The notes below the pieces were generated by a model. The model searched no databases and was not told where the DNA came from. It saw nothing but the letters and a program-made list of their open reading frames with translations. Made by a program: the position numbers and the translations under genes. Below are positions 1-9,639 of a stretch of 64,000 nucleotides of DNA, piece by piece. Location: positions 62,001-126,000 of the forward strand of contig CALSQF010000004.1 of assembly GCA_943788425.1 (NCBI GenBank), read 5' to 3'. Within the stretch, counting starts at the first letter, position 1. Each line of letters opens with the position of its first letter. The stretch is from an uncultured Planktomarina sp. GTDB lineage: Bacteria > Pseudomonadota > Alphaproteobacteria > Rhodobacterales > Rhodobacteraceae.

Positions 1-243
1 ATTGACGCATTTTCAATCGTCTTTACCCATGTTTCCATGGAAAAAATTGGTACATCGGCGATCCAGAGCCGAGCAACGGGCGGTGTGGCCAATGGCACCT
101 ATATGTTTGCACTGCCGGGCAGTCCGGGCGCCTGCAGAGATGCTTGGGACGAAATACTCGTCAAGCAGTTGGATATAAGGCATAAACCCTGTAATTTTGT
201 CGAAATTATGCCACGGCTGGATGAGCATCTGCGAAGAAAATAA
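1..243 (+). CDS. moaB: Molybdopterin adenylyltransferase MoaB (3' end only)
   Basis: The window opens inside this gene; only the last 80 codons are present. The visible part carries GTSAIQSRATGGVANGT and the pterin-binding LPGSPGAC motif, followed by a DEIL helix and a terminal PRLDEHLRR segment typical of MoaB/MogA-fold proteins. The family adenylylates molybdopterin before Mo insertion, in the cytoplasm. It fits the molybdenum cofactor operon 11 kb downstream (fdhD-mobA-mobB-moeA) but is not in the same transcription unit. The true start lies outside the window. Identity is well supported by the C-terminal motifs. Confidence 0.9.
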   Translation: MDAFSIVFTHVSMEKIGTSAIQSRATGGVANGTYMFALPGSPGACRDAWDEILVKQLDIRHKPCNFVEIMPRLDEHLRRK

Positions 244-320
244 ACCGCACCGCTGAATCTTCGTGACGTGGCGACCTTTTGCACTAGAACATTCATAACG
301 AAGAGCGAGAGGATTGTCGG

Positions 321-1778
321 ATGCGGTTTCTGCGCAAAAGTTTAATGGGTTTATTTCTACTGGCGGCGACTTTGGCGCTGTTCACCTATGCAATGATGAT
401 GGTCCGGGGCGCGATTGAGAACAAAGGCGATGATCAGCGGCGCGGCGGCGGTGGTCGCGAGCGTATTTTTGCGGTGAACGCCGTGCCTTTTGATCCGGGC
501 CAGCACGTTCCGGTCCTACAGGTTTTTGGCGAGGTTCAAAGCCAGCGCAGCCTTGATATTCGACCGGCAATCGGCGGAACCGTCACTGAGTTGCACCCCA
601 ATTTTCAAAATGGTGGTTCTGTAGTTGAGGGTGATGTGCTGTTGCGGATTGATCCGTCAAATGCACAAACAGCCTTGGCTTTGGTACATGCTGACATGGC
701 CGATGCCCAAGCGGATCTGCGCGAGGCCATGCGGGCGCTGGACTTGGCCAAAGATGAGATCAGCGCCGCGCAAGAGCAAGCTGCGCTGCGTCAAAAAGCA
801 TTGGTCCGGCAACAAGATCTAGTGACCCGAGGGGTCGGCACCGCGGCCTCGGTGGAAGCTGCGGAACTGGCCGCGTCCACGGCGCGGCAATCAGTTCTGG
901 CCCGGCGCCAAGCGTTGCAGGCCGCCGAGGCGCGCTTAGATCAAGCGCGTGCGCGGGTCATGCGGGTGGAGATTTCACTGGCGGAAGCGGAGCGCAATCT
1001 GCGCGACACAGTCGTCCGCGCGGCCTTTTCCGGGCTTTTGGCAAATGTCACTGTTTTGCAGGGTGGAACCGTAACCAACAATGAAAAAATTGGTCAATTG
1101 GTCGATCCTTTAGCGCTGGAAGTGGCCTTTCGGGTGAGCACTTCGCAGCATCGGCGTTTGCTCGATGATGTGGGCAAGTTGCGGGCCGCTGAGGTATCTG
1201 TGACGCTCGACTTGCTTGGCGCGGAGATGCGTTCAAGCGGTCAGATCACCCGCGAAGCCGCTGTCGTCGGCGAGGGTTTGACCGGGCGATTGCTCTTCGC
1301 CAGTCTTGCAACCTCCAAGGGTCTTCGGCCCGGCGACTTTGTGACGGTCAATATCACGGAACCGGCTTTGAACTGGGTTGCCCGCCTGCCAGCCACGGCA
1401 GTAAGCGGCAATAACCAGGTTCTAGTTATCGGCGAAGATGAGCGTCTGTCGGAGACTGATATTCTTTTAGTGCGCCGTCAGGGTGATGATGTTTTGGTCC
1501 GCTCTCGTGAGCTGAGTGGGACGCAGATTGTCGCGGAACGATCACCCTTGCTGGGTGCAGGCATCAAAGTGCGTGTGTTGCGGGCTGAGGGCGAGGCGCC
1601 ACCGGCTGGGCCAGAAACCATCGCGCTGGATCCGGAGCGGCGGGCCAAGCTAATTGCTTTTGTCGAGGCCAATAAACGCATGCCCAAACAGGTAAAGGCG
1701 CGGCTCTTGGCGCAGTTGCAAGAGCCGGCGGTACGCAAAGAAGTGGTTGAGCGGCTCGAAGGCCGTATGGGGGGATAA
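321..1778 (+). CDS. RND efflux periplasmic adaptor (HlyD/AcrA family)
   Basis: This is a 485-residue membrane fusion protein that bridges an inner-membrane RND pump to an outer-membrane channel. Residues about 8-28 form an N-terminal membrane or signal segment. A lipoyl-like half domain (IRPAIGGTVTELHPNFQ, about residue 75) is followed by a long Ala/Glu/Arg-rich coiled coil (about 115-225), the second lipoyl half (VRAAFSGLLANVTVLQGG) and a C-terminal beta-barrel region. The start is ATG with an upstream GAGAGGA. The pump gene begins 3 bp after the stop, so the two form one operon. The substrate cannot be read from the sequence, and no outer-membrane factor or regulator is adjacent. Confidence 0.93.
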   Translation: MRFLRKSLMGLFLLAATLALFTYAMMMVRGAIENKGDDQRRGGGGRERIFAVNAVPFDPGQHVPVLQVFGEVQSQRSLDIRPAIGGTVTELHPNFQNGGSVVEGDVLLRIDPSNAQTALALVHADMADAQADLREAMRALDLAKDEISAAQEQAALRQKALVRQQDLVTRGVGTAASVEAAELAASTARQSVLARRQALQAAEARLDQARARVMRVEISLAEAERNLRDTVVRAAFSGLLANVTVLQGGTVTNNEKIGQLVDPLALEVAFRVSTSQHRRLLDDVGKLRAAEVSVTLDLLGAEMRSSGQITREAAVVGEGLTGRLLFASLATSKGLRPGDFVTVNITEPALNWVARLPATAVSGNNQVLVIGEDERLSETDILLVRRQGDDVLVRSRELSGTQIVAERSPLLGAGIKVRVLRAEGEAPPAGPETIALDPERRAKLIAFVEANKRMPKQVKARLLAQLQEPAVRKEVVERLEGRMGG

Positions 1779-1781
1779 AGG

Positions 1782-4700
1782 ATGTCCGTGATACGCACCG
1801 CCACAGGCGGAATTTTATCTTATATGACCCGACACCGCACTGCGGCGAACTTATTTTTGCTTATCATGCTGGTTGCGGGGGCTGTCTCCTTTCCGCAAAT
1901 GCGGGCGCAATTTTTCCCCGATGTGATTGTCGACAGGGTCACTGTTAGCGTGCGGTGGGATGGTGCTGGACCTGAGGATGTTGACCGGGCGATTGTACAG
2001 GTGGTCGAACCGGCCTTGCTTGGGATTGAAGGGGTGAACAGCACCGCCGCAACCTCCTCGGAAGGCACAGCGCGGATTACGATGGAGTTTGAGCCTGGCT
2101 GGGACATGGCCCGCGGTACTGATGATGCTCAAATAGCTGTAGATTCCGTTGCCAGCCAGTTTCCTGATGATGCCGATGATCCAAAAGTGACCCGTGGCGT
2201 TTGGCGTGACCGGGTCACGGATGTGGTGATTTCCGGTCCAGTTGGTGTGGCGCAATTGGGTCTATTTGCTGATGAGTTCGTCACGCGGCTTTTCGCCGTT
2301 GGCGTGACCCGCACCACCATTCGCGGCGTGGCTGCAGCCTCAACCATTGTGGAAGTCGACAGTTTGTCACTTATTCGTCATGACGTGAGCATGGCGCAGA
2401 TCGCCAGTGCCATTGCCGAGGAAGCCGAGGCAGATCCCGCCGGCGATGTGGCCGGAAGCGCGCGTATTCGCACAGGCATCGCCAAGCGCAGTGCGCGGGA
2501 TATCCGGCAGATTGTTTTGCGCTCCAATGCCGATGGCTCCTCGCTCACCGTGGGGGACGTGGCGCGGGTGACGGAGGAGGGGGTTGATCGAGACCGCGCC
2601 TATTTCGTGGGTGATGCCTCGGCCATTTCCATCCGCATTGACCGCTCTGATCAGGGGGATGCGATTGAAATTCAAGAGCAGGTGCAAACCACCGCTGGGG
2701 CGATGATGGAGTCCTTGCCTCCGGATGTGAATATCGACTTGATCCGCACCCGATCAGAAGCGATTTCAGCTCGGCTGGCGATGCTGTTGGAAAATGGTCT
2801 TCAGGGGCTGGGGCTTGTGCTTTTGCTACTATTTTTATTTTTGAATGTGCGAACGGCCTTTTGGGTGGCTGCGGGAATCCCGGCGGCCATGGCGGCGGCT
2901 TTGGCGCTGATGTATCTGTCAGGGCTGACGATCAATATGATCTCGCTCTTCGCTTTGATTATTACCCTCGGGATTGTGGTCGATGATGCCATTGTTGTGG
3001 GAGAACACGCAGATTTTCGCGCGCGCGTCTTGGGCGAAAGCCCCGTTGTCGCCGCGGAAAATGCCGCAAAGCGCATGTTCACCCCAGTGTTTTCGGCGAC
3101 GCTGACGACAGTCATTGCCTTTTTTGGTTTGGTCGCGATTGGTGGACGGTTTGGGGATTTGATTGCCGATATTCCTTTTACCGTCATTGTGGTTTTGATT
3201 GCCTCGCTGGCGGAATGCTTTTTGGTTTTGCCCCATCACATGGCGAATTCAATTTCCAAGGGCGCGCGAATTCGGTGGTATGACATGCCGTCATATTTTA
3301 TGAATTATTTGCTGGATCGGTTCAAAGATTACCTGTTCCGCCCTTTCATCCGATTTGTCATTTGGGCGCGATACCCGGTGTTTGCTGCTGTGGTGGTGGC
3401 CTTGGCCAGTCAAGTGGTGCTGTTCATCAATGGGGATGTCCAATGGCGGTTTTTCAATGCGCCAGAGCGCGGCTCGGTGACAGGCAATTTCGCTATGGCG
3501 CCCGGGGCTACGCGGGAAGACTCCCTAGAGCAAATGCGCGCGTTTCAAACGGCTGTAGAAACCGTTGGGACCCAATACGAAGAGAAATACGGGCGAAATC
3601 CGGTAGATTTCTCCATGGCCGAAATTGGCGGCAATACGGGCCGTGCTCTGGCGGGAGCAGATACCAAAGATGCCGACCAATTGGGCTCGATTGCCGTTGA
3701 GTTGATTGATGCGGATTTGCGATCTTATTCGTCCTTTGCCTTTGTCGCGGATTTGCAGGATGCGGTGATCCGGCACCCCCGGGTAGAGACGATTAGTTTC
3801 CGCGGCTGGCGATCTGGCCCGGGCGGTGATGCTTTGGATGTGCAATTTTCCGGCGCTGATGCGCGCCGACTTAAAGCCGCCTCTGAGGCTTTGCAAACCG
3901 CCCTGGCGCGATACCCAGAAGTGTCAGCGGTTGAGGATACCCTCTCCTACGACAAAGAAGAATTGGTGTTGGAGTTGACGCCACAGGGCCAATCTTTGGG
4001 GCTCACCATCGATACTTTGGGCCAGGTGTTGCGCAATCGTCTCAACGGTATTGAGGCGGCAAGCTTTCCCGATGGGCCGCGCTCTGCCACCATTCGTGTG
4101 GAGCTGCCGGCCGGTGAGCTGACGGCTGATTTTACCGATCGCATGCTGATCCGCACTCCGAATGGGGGGTATGTGCCACTGGCAGATATTGTCACTGTGC
4201 AACAGCGCACCGGCTTTTCGACGGTTCGACGTGAGAATGGCATCCAAGTGATTTCTGTGACAGGCGATATTTCTGAGGATGATCCAGCCCGCGCACAAGC
4301 GATTGTGGCGGAATTGGAAGAGACGGTTTTGCCAAAAATTGCTGAGGAAACTCAAGTAGCCTTTACGCTGGCTGGATTGGCGGAACAGGAAAATGATTTT
4401 CGCACTGACGCCACACGGGGTTTGGTTTTAACCTTAGCCGGGATCTTCATGACTTTGGCGTGGATTTTCTCCAGCTGGACACGCCCCTTGGTGGTGATGG
4501 CTATTATTCCTTTCGGCTTGATTGGCACGATTTATGGCCATTGGTGGTATGACATCCCGCTCTCGCTGTTTTCTGTCGTGGGGCTGATTGGCATGGTGGG
4601 GATTATTATCAACGACTCCATTGTTTTGGTGACGACAATTGATGAATATTCCAAAGAACGGGGTCTGTTCCCAGCGATTGTCGATGGGGTAACAGATCGG

Positions 4701-5174
4701 TTGAGGCCGGTGTTGCTGACGACATTGACCACGGTCCTTGGTCTGTCCCCTTTGCTGTATGAAACTTCGTCACAAGCGCAGTTTCTCAAGCCAACGGTGA
4801 TAACGCTGGTCTTTGGTCTTGGGTTTGGGGTGATCTTAGTCTTAATCGTGGTGCCCGCTTTGATGGCTATGCAAGCGGATGTGGGCGCGCAAGTGGCGAG
4901 CGTTAAACGTGCCCTGCGTGGCCTCAGGCGTAGCCGCGGACCGCGGTTGCCCGTTGTTACGGCGGTCATCAGCCTAGCCGCTCTTTTTGCCGCGACCCTT
5001 GGGGCGGTGATCGTGAGCGGAGCGGTGCCGCAGTTTTGGATGGGGCTGCCCCTGGCGGCCTATCTGTCACCCTTGCCACTCGGGCTTGTGCTGTTTTTGA
5101 GCGGGTCGGCGCTGGTTGTCTTGCTGCTCTACGCCGTGTCAGCCTTGATCTTTGCCCGGCAGTTGCGGCGCTAG
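1782..5174 (+). CDS. RND efflux transporter permease (AcrB family)
   Basis: An 1130-residue inner-membrane proton-driven exporter that partners the adaptor just upstream. It has the usual two repeats of one plus five transmembrane helices with large periplasmic loops; the N-terminal helix contains ANLFLLIMLVAGAVSFPQMR. The proton-relay Asp pair is present in TM4 (GIVVDDAIVVGEHADF, about residue 400). The TM10 segment reads GIIINDSIVLVTTIDEY (about residue 942), with Asn-Asp where AcrB has its Lys, so this belongs to a non-HAE1 branch. The C-terminal tail (about 1060-1130) adds a hydrophobic extension. The stop codon shares a CTAG with the convergent downstream gene. Confidence 0.93.
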   Translation: MSVIRTATGGILSYMTRHRTAANLFLLIMLVAGAVSFPQMRAQFFPDVIVDRVTVSVRWDGAGPEDVDRAIVQVVEPALLGIEGVNSTAATSSEGTARITMEFEPGWDMARGTDDAQIAVDSVASQFPDDADDPKVTRGVWRDRVTDVVISGPVGVAQLGLFADEFVTRLFAVGVTRTTIRGVAAASTIVEVDSLSLIRHDVSMAQIASAIAEEAEADPAGDVAGSARIRTGIAKRSARDIRQIVLRSNADGSSLTVGDVARVTEEGVDRDRAYFVGDASAISIRIDRSDQGDAIEIQEQVQTTAGAMMESLPPDVNIDLIRTRSEAISARLAMLLENGLQGLGLVLLLLFLFLNVRTAFWVAAGIPAAMAAALALMYLSGLTINMISLFALIITLGIVVDDAIVVGEHADFRARVLGESPVVAAENAAKRMFTPVFSATLTTVIAFFGLVAIGGRFGDLIADIPFTVIVVLIASLAECFLVLPHHMANSISKGARIRWYDMPSYFMNYLLDRFKDYLFRPFIRFVIWARYPVFAAVVVALASQVVLFINGDVQWRFFNAPERGSVTGNFAMAPGATREDSLEQMRAFQTAVETVGTQYEEKYGRNPVDFSMAEIGGNTGRALAGADTKDADQLGSIAVELIDADLRSYSSFAFVADLQDAVIRHPRVETISFRGWRSGPGGDALDVQFSGADARRLKAASEALQTALARYPEVSAVEDTLSYDKEELVLELTPQGQSLGLTIDTLGQVLRNRLNGIEAASFPDGPRSATIRVELPAGELTADFTDRMLIRTPNGGYVPLADIVTVQQRTGFSTVRRENGIQVISVTGDISEDDPARAQAIVAELEETVLPKIAEETQVAFTLAGLAEQENDFRTDATRGLVLTLAGIFMTLAWIFSSWTRPLVVMAIIPFGLIGTIYGHWWYDIPLSLFSVVGLIGMVGIIINDSIVLVTTIDEYSKERGLFPAIVDGVTDRLRPVLLTTLTTVLGLSPLLYETSSQAQFLKPTVITLVFGLGFGVILVLIVVPALMAMQADVGAQVASVKRALRGLRRSRGPRLPVVTAVISLAALFAATLGAVIVSGAVPQFWMGLPLAAYLSPLPLGLVLFLSGSALVVLLLYAVSALIFARQLRR

Positions 5175-5965
5175 GCGCCCAAGCAGCCCCGGTATTCGAA
5201 CGCCCCATTGGGCGCAAATAAGGTCGTTGTCACCCCGTCGCGCCCGATGGCCATGGGTTGACCTGTGGGGGTCATAATCTGAGCGGTGATCATCAGTCGC
5301 CCATCTCGCCGCTCAAGTTTCGGCGTATCGATCCACAGACGCTGGTTGTCCAGTTCGATTGCTGCATGATCAAAGGGGCGCTCGGAGGATGGCACGACAA
5401 TTTCCAGCTTCATGCCCTCTTCCGCTGCCGAAAACGCGCAGGTGAGCTTGCCTGCGCCGGGTTTTGGCACTGCTGCTCGTGCGGTTTCAATGAGACGGTC
5501 AACAGGCGCCTGTGCGGACAGTCGCGCGGAAAGATTCAACGTAACGGGCATGCATAGCTCGCGGCACACACCGATCTCTATACGCCCGATCAAGGTTATG
5601 TCGGCGGTGTTGTCTACGGAGAGTTGCAACGGGAAAATGACCCGAGTGTCATATCCGATGTTGCGGCTCCCCCCCAGCCAAGAAATTCCTGGTGTCGGAT
5701 AAATCACCTCGACCGTCTGCACGCCCTCAGATTGTGAAAAATCAAAGCGCGGCGCGAGGCCACTGTCGCCAGGTTGGCGCCAATAGGTTTTCCATCCCGG
5801 CGCCAGATCCAGCTGCAGCGCCGCCATGTGGATCCCTTTTGCTATACGCCACCCTGGCCGCAACTTGGACTGTATAATCTCGTCGAGATCCTGCGCGAGC
5901 GCGGGCGAAGTCAGGCAAAATGCGCAGAGGACAGATGTGATAATGCGGTGCATAGCGTGTTTCAT
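5171..5965 (-). CDS. DsbD alpha-domain (N-terminal domain)-like periplasmic protein
   Basis: About 264 residues with a cleavable signal peptide (MKHAMHRIITSVLCAFCLTS, cleavage near ALA-QDLDE). The mature part resembles the N-terminal thiol-reductant domain of DsbD: a W-rich strand (PGWKTYWRQPGDSGLAPRF), PTPGISWLGG, and a C-x3-C pair in GVCRELCMP corresponding to the redox cysteines. No membrane DsbD beta part follows, so it is a stand-alone domain that probably accepts electrons from a separate CcdA/ScsB-type carrier (inference). ATG at 5965 is chosen because AGAAGGA lies just upstream. It is convergent with the RND pump; the two stops overlap. Confidence 0.82.
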   Translation of the reverse strand: MKHAMHRIITSVLCAFCLTSPALAQDLDEIIQSKLRPGWRIAKGIHMAALQLDLAPGWKTYWRQPGDSGLAPRFDFSQSEGVQTVEVIYPTPGISWLGGSRNIGYDTRVIFPLQLSVDNTADITLIGRIEIGVCRELCMPVTLNLSARLSAQAPVDRLIETARAAVPKPGAGKLTCAFSAAEEGMKLEIVVPSSERPFDHAAIELDNQRLWIDTPKLERRDGRLMITAQIMTPTGQPMAIGRDGVTTTLFAPNGAFEYRGCLGA

Positions 5966-6141
5966 GGGAATCCTTCTAACGCCTTTGGACAAAAATACGA
6001 ACTCACTTTATTGTTCTCGCCCATCTTTGTAAGTGGTCGTCTTGGCCGCCAGGCGGCACAATTTGTCGCAGGCTGCCGTGATGTAATAAAATCCGGACGA
6101 CAGCACTTGTTGTTTTGCATTTTCCTATTCATGGTCTTTGC

Positions 6142-6711
6142 ATGACTGACGCGCAGACAACTCTTATAGGAAAGCTCTTGGTGGCCATGCCGGGCATGGG
6201 CGATCCGCGATTTGAGCATTCTGTCGTTTATATCAGCGCCCATTCTGAGGATGGCGCGATGGGCCTTATTGTGAATAAAGCCAATGCTGCCTTGGATCTA
6301 AAAGCGCTTCTTGTACACCTTGATATCCCCTTTGGCGCGTCAACACCGGAGGTTGCGGTGCATTTTGGCGGACCGGTCGAGCCCTCGCGCGGGTTTTTGC
6401 TGCATTCCGCAGAATATATTGGCGATCCTGATACTTTGCGGATTGACGAACGTTTTGCAGTTACGGCCACTGTGGATGCGATCAAAGATTTGTCGCGGGG
6501 CTTGGGGCCGAAGACAAGTTTGTTGGCGCTGGGGTATGCGGGCTGGGCGGCGGGGCAGCTGGAGGCCGAAATTCGCGCCAACGGTTGGTTGATTTGTGCC
6601 GCGGAGTTTGACTTGGTTTTCAATCCAGACAATGACGCCAAATGGGCGGCGGCTCTGGCCTCAATCGGGGTCGATCCAACCCTGTTGTCAGGGCAAGCAG
6701 GCCGGGCCTGA
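6142..6711 (+). CDS. YqgE/AlgH family protein
   Basis: A 189-residue member of the YqgE/AlgH family (UPF0301). It shows the family signatures LLVAMPGMGDPRFEHSVVYI near the N-terminus, GLIVNKA, the FGGPVEPSRGFLLHS block and the later LGYAGWAAGQLEAEI segment. Length matches the family norm (about 185-190). The function is not settled; the name AlgH comes from alginate regulation in Pseudomonas. ATG at 6142 is preferred over an upstream TTG because the family begins just before the LVAMPGM block. It stands alone, divergent from the DsbD-like gene across a 176-bp spacer that probably carries both promoters. Confidence 0.92.
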   Translation: MTDAQTTLIGKLLVAMPGMGDPRFEHSVVYISAHSEDGAMGLIVNKANAALDLKALLVHLDIPFGASTPEVAVHFGGPVEPSRGFLLHSAEYIGDPDTLRIDERFAVTATVDAIKDLSRGLGPKTSLLALGYAGWAAGQLEAEIRANGWLICAAEFDLVFNPDNDAKWAAALASIGVDPTLLSGQAGRA

Positions 6712-6798
6712 CGCGGCGTTTCGGGCGATAGCTATTTCCTTGTGCCAGCGGCTTGGGTATGACGCTTCTAATCCATTACCCCATCTTCGGAGTTCCTC

Positions 6799-8499
6799 AT
6801 GCCCTATCAAGCCCCTGTAAGCGAATATCAGTTCATTTTCGACCAAGTGGTGCCCTTGGCACCGGTGGTTGCGAATGCGTGCTTTTCTGAAGCTACGCGG
6901 GATTTGACGGATGCAGTTTTGAGCGAGTGTGGCAAGATTTGCGATACGGTGATGGCGCCGCTGCAAAGGCCAGGTGATTTGAATCCTGCCAGATTGGAAA
7001 ACGGCGTTGTGCGTACCCCGCCGGGCTTTGCCGATGGCTATGCGGCGATTGCCGAAAGTGGATGGGTCGGCATTGCCGCAACCCCAGAACATGGCGGCAT
7101 GGGCCTGCCGATGGCTTTGAACACAGCGATGCATGATATGATGTGTGGCGCCTGTATCTCTCTCAATCTCTGTCCGCTTTTGTCGCAGGGGCAGATTGAG
7201 GCGCTGGAATACCACGCCAATGCTGATTTGAAAGCGCTCTATTTGCCAAAGCTGATTTCCGGAGAATGGACCGGCACGATGAACCTGACAGAGCCCCATG
7301 CCGGCTCAGATGTCGGCGCATTGAGCAGTAAGGCCGAGCCGCAAGCCGATGGCGCCTATAAAATTTCGGGCCAGAAGATCTTTATCACCTGGGGTGAACA
7401 CGATGTGGCAGAAAATATCTGCCATCTGGTATTGGCGCGGCTTCCGGGTGCCAAGCCCGGTCCAAAGGGGATCAGCCTATTTTTGGTGCCAAAATTTATC
7501 CCCAATGCCGATGGCAGTCTTGGCGCGCGCAATGATCTGCGCTGTGTCAGTCTTGAGCATAAGCTGGGCATTCACGGCAGTCCGACCGCCGTTATGGAAT
7601 TTTCAGGCGCAACCGGTTGGCTGGTGGGCGAAGAACACAACGGCATGGCCTGTATGTTCACCATGATGAACAACGCCCGCTTGGCTGTGGGGATGCAGGG
7701 CGTCGGCGTGGCGGAGGGTGCCTATCAACACGCGCTGGCTTATGCGATGGATCGCAAACAGGGCCGCTCGCCCATCGCCGAGGGAACTGGAACAATTATT
7801 GATCACGCCGATGTGCGCCGGATGTTGGCGCAGATGAAAGCCGATATTTTTGCGGCGCGTTCCATTGGAGTGGCCTGTGCGGTTGCAATTGATATGGCTA
7901 AAGCGACGGGCGATGCCGATTGGCAGACACGCGCAGCGTTTTTGACACCCATTGCCAAATCTTTTGGCAGTGACACAGGCGTGGCCGTGGCCGATCTTGG
8001 GGTGCAAATTCACGGCGGCATGGGTTTTGTCGAGGAAACCGCAGCGGCGCAATATCTGCGCGATGCGCGGATCACGCCGATTTACGAAGGCACCAATGGT
8101 ATTCAATCTATGGATCTTGTTGCGCGCAAGATGATGGATGGGGGGGTCGCAGCCTTTGCTTTGATGGATGACATGGCTGCGCTGGCCTCCGCTTCAAGCG
8201 GTGATTTGGCCGAAGCGGTTTTGGCCGCTATTGCACAATTGCGCGTGACCACGCAATGGGTGGTGTCCCAGGAGCTCAATGAGCGGTTTGCCGGCTCAGT
8301 GGCCTATCAAAAGGCTTTTGCGCGGGTGTTGGGCGGATATTTTCACCTGGCGGCGTCCATGTCGGGCCAATCCAAGCGCCAGCGCTTGGCGCGGGTCTAT
8401 ATCAACAGTCTTTTGCCGGAGACCTTCTCTTTATGCGCCCAGGCTCAGGCGGGAGCCGCAGATCTTTATGCGCTTGAGCTTGATGATTTTGCCGCGTAA
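6799..8499 (+). CDS. Acyl-CoA dehydrogenase with C-terminal extension (DmdC-like)
   Basis: 566 residues, longer than ordinary short-chain acyl-CoA dehydrogenases (about 380), with the extra C-terminal domain found in DmdC-type enzymes. FAD and substrate-binding signatures are MNLTEPHAGSDVGAL (about residue 165) and ISGQKIFITWGEHD. The probable catalytic base is the Glu in PIYEGTNGIQ (about residue 430). DmdC oxidises 3-methylmercaptopropionyl-CoA during DMSP demethylation in roseobacters, but many paralogues act on other acyl-CoAs, and no dmdA, dmdB or dmdD is nearby, so the substrate is open. The MBL hydrolase gene begins 9 bp after the stop. Electrons would go to ETF and the ETF-QO encoded at 15.5 kb. 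Confidence 0.88.
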   Translation: MPYQAPVSEYQFIFDQVVPLAPVVANACFSEATRDLTDAVLSECGKICDTVMAPLQRPGDLNPARLENGVVRTPPGFADGYAAIAESGWVGIAATPEHGGMGLPMALNTAMHDMMCGACISLNLCPLLSQGQIEALEYHANADLKALYLPKLISGEWTGTMNLTEPHAGSDVGALSSKAEPQADGAYKISGQKIFITWGEHDVAENICHLVLARLPGAKPGPKGISLFLVPKFIPNADGSLGARNDLRCVSLEHKLGIHGSPTAVMEFSGATGWLVGEEHNGMACMFTMMNNARLAVGMQGVGVAEGAYQHALAYAMDRKQGRSPIAEGTGTIIDHADVRRMLAQMKADIFAARSIGVACAVAIDMAKATGDADWQTRAAFLTPIAKSFGSDTGVAVADLGVQIHGGMGFVEETAAAQYLRDARITPIYEGTNGIQSMDLVARKMMDGGVAAFALMDDMAALASASSGDLAEAVLAAIAQLRVTTQWVVSQELNERFAGSVAYQKAFARVLGGYFHLAASMSGQSKRQRLARVYINSLLPETFSLCAQAQAGAADLYALELDDFAA

Positions 8500-8508
8500 C
8501 CCCAGCGT

Positions 8509-9537
8509 ATGGCAACGATAAGATACCCTTGGGAAACGCCCCCCGAAAATGGCGAGATGATCGAAATTGCGGAGGGGGTGCATTGGTTGCGGCTGCCTTT
8601 GCCGATGAAATTGGATCACGTCAACATCTATGTGCTGGATGACGGCGATGGTTGGACTTTGATCGACACGGGGATGAAATCGCGCCGGGTGCAGGCGATG
8701 TGGCAAGCGGTGCTTGAGGGGCCTTTGCGTGGCAAGCCAGTCAAGCGGGTTGTGGCAACTCATCACCATCCTGATCATATTGGGTTTCATGGTTGGTTTG
8801 TGGAAGAATTCGGCGCCGAATATGTCTCAACCCAAGTGGCCTATCTTACCGGGCGTATGCTGACATTGGATGCCCAAGAGCGCTATACGCCGGGTCAGAT
8901 TGATTTTTATCGCCGCGCTGGAATGCGGTCGGATTTACTGGCAACCCGGCAGGATGAACGCCCATTTAATTTTTCTGACATGGTGCATCCCATTCCCATT
9001 GGCTTTACCCGCATTGAAGAGGGTGACGTGATTGAAATGGGCGGGCGCAGTTGGGATGTTCGCGTCGATGATGGGCATGCGCCCGATCATGCGACGTTCT
9101 GGAGCTGCGATGACAATTTGGTGCTCTGTGGCGATCAAGTCATCCCTTCTATTAGCTCAAATATCGGGGTTTACCCCACTGAGCCGGACGCCAATCCTTT
9201 GGCAGACTGGTTGCGCAGCTGTGCGCGATTGCAAAATTTTGCCCGCGCCGACCATCTCGCACTTCCGGGGCATAAATTGCCTTTTGTCGGCATACCCTTG
9301 CGGCTGCGGCAATTGGAAGAAAATCACCACGGCGCTTTGACGCGGCTGCGGGCTGATTTGAAAACCCCAAAAACCGCAGGAGAGGTCATGATGGCCGTCT
9401 TCAAGCGCCAGATCGGAGATGGAGAATATGGGCTTGGTCTGGTCGAGGCTTTGGCCCATTGCAATTATCTGTGGCATGCGGGGGAAGTGACCCGCAGCCT
9501 GCATCAAGATGGCGCCTATCGCTGGGTCATGAAGTAG
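8509..9537 (+). CDS. MBL-fold metallo-hydrolase
   Basis: 342 residues of metallo-beta-lactamase fold. The metal motif is THHHPDHIGFHGW (about residue 84), with further ligands in DDGHAPDH and LPGHKLPF, and an early LIDTGM strand. This layout matches hydrolases of the glyoxalase II/LACTB2-like type. The C-terminal helical region may be an LACTB2-like winged helix. It follows the acyl-CoA dehydrogenase by 9 bp, so an acyl-CoA or thioester-related substrate is plausible but unproven. No clear Shine-Dalgarno precedes the ATG, consistent with translational coupling. Confidence 0.88.
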   Translation: MATIRYPWETPPENGEMIEIAEGVHWLRLPLPMKLDHVNIYVLDDGDGWTLIDTGMKSRRVQAMWQAVLEGPLRGKPVKRVVATHHHPDHIGFHGWFVEEFGAEYVSTQVAYLTGRMLTLDAQERYTPGQIDFYRRAGMRSDLLATRQDERPFNFSDMVHPIPIGFTRIEEGDVIEMGGRSWDVRVDDGHAPDHATFWSCDDNLVLCGDQVIPSISSNIGVYPTEPDANPLADWLRSCARLQNFARADHLALPGHKLPFVGIPLRLRQLEENHHGALTRLRADLKTPKTAGEVMMAVFKRQIGDGEYGLGLVEALAHCNYLWHAGEVTRSLHQDGAYRWVMK

Positions 9538-9639
9538 CGAAGGTTGACACGCGCTTTTTTGCCGCTGGGCGTATCTTCGCGCGTGACAATTGCGACGTTG
9601 GAGGCTAGGCAGTGCGAAGCATACAACGGAGTTATCGCT

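Noticed and set aside
9544..9576. TTGACA ... GTATCT promoter before the cytochrome oxidase subunit IV gene
   Set aside because: The spacing is about 20-21 bp, too long for a confident sigma-70 promoter.
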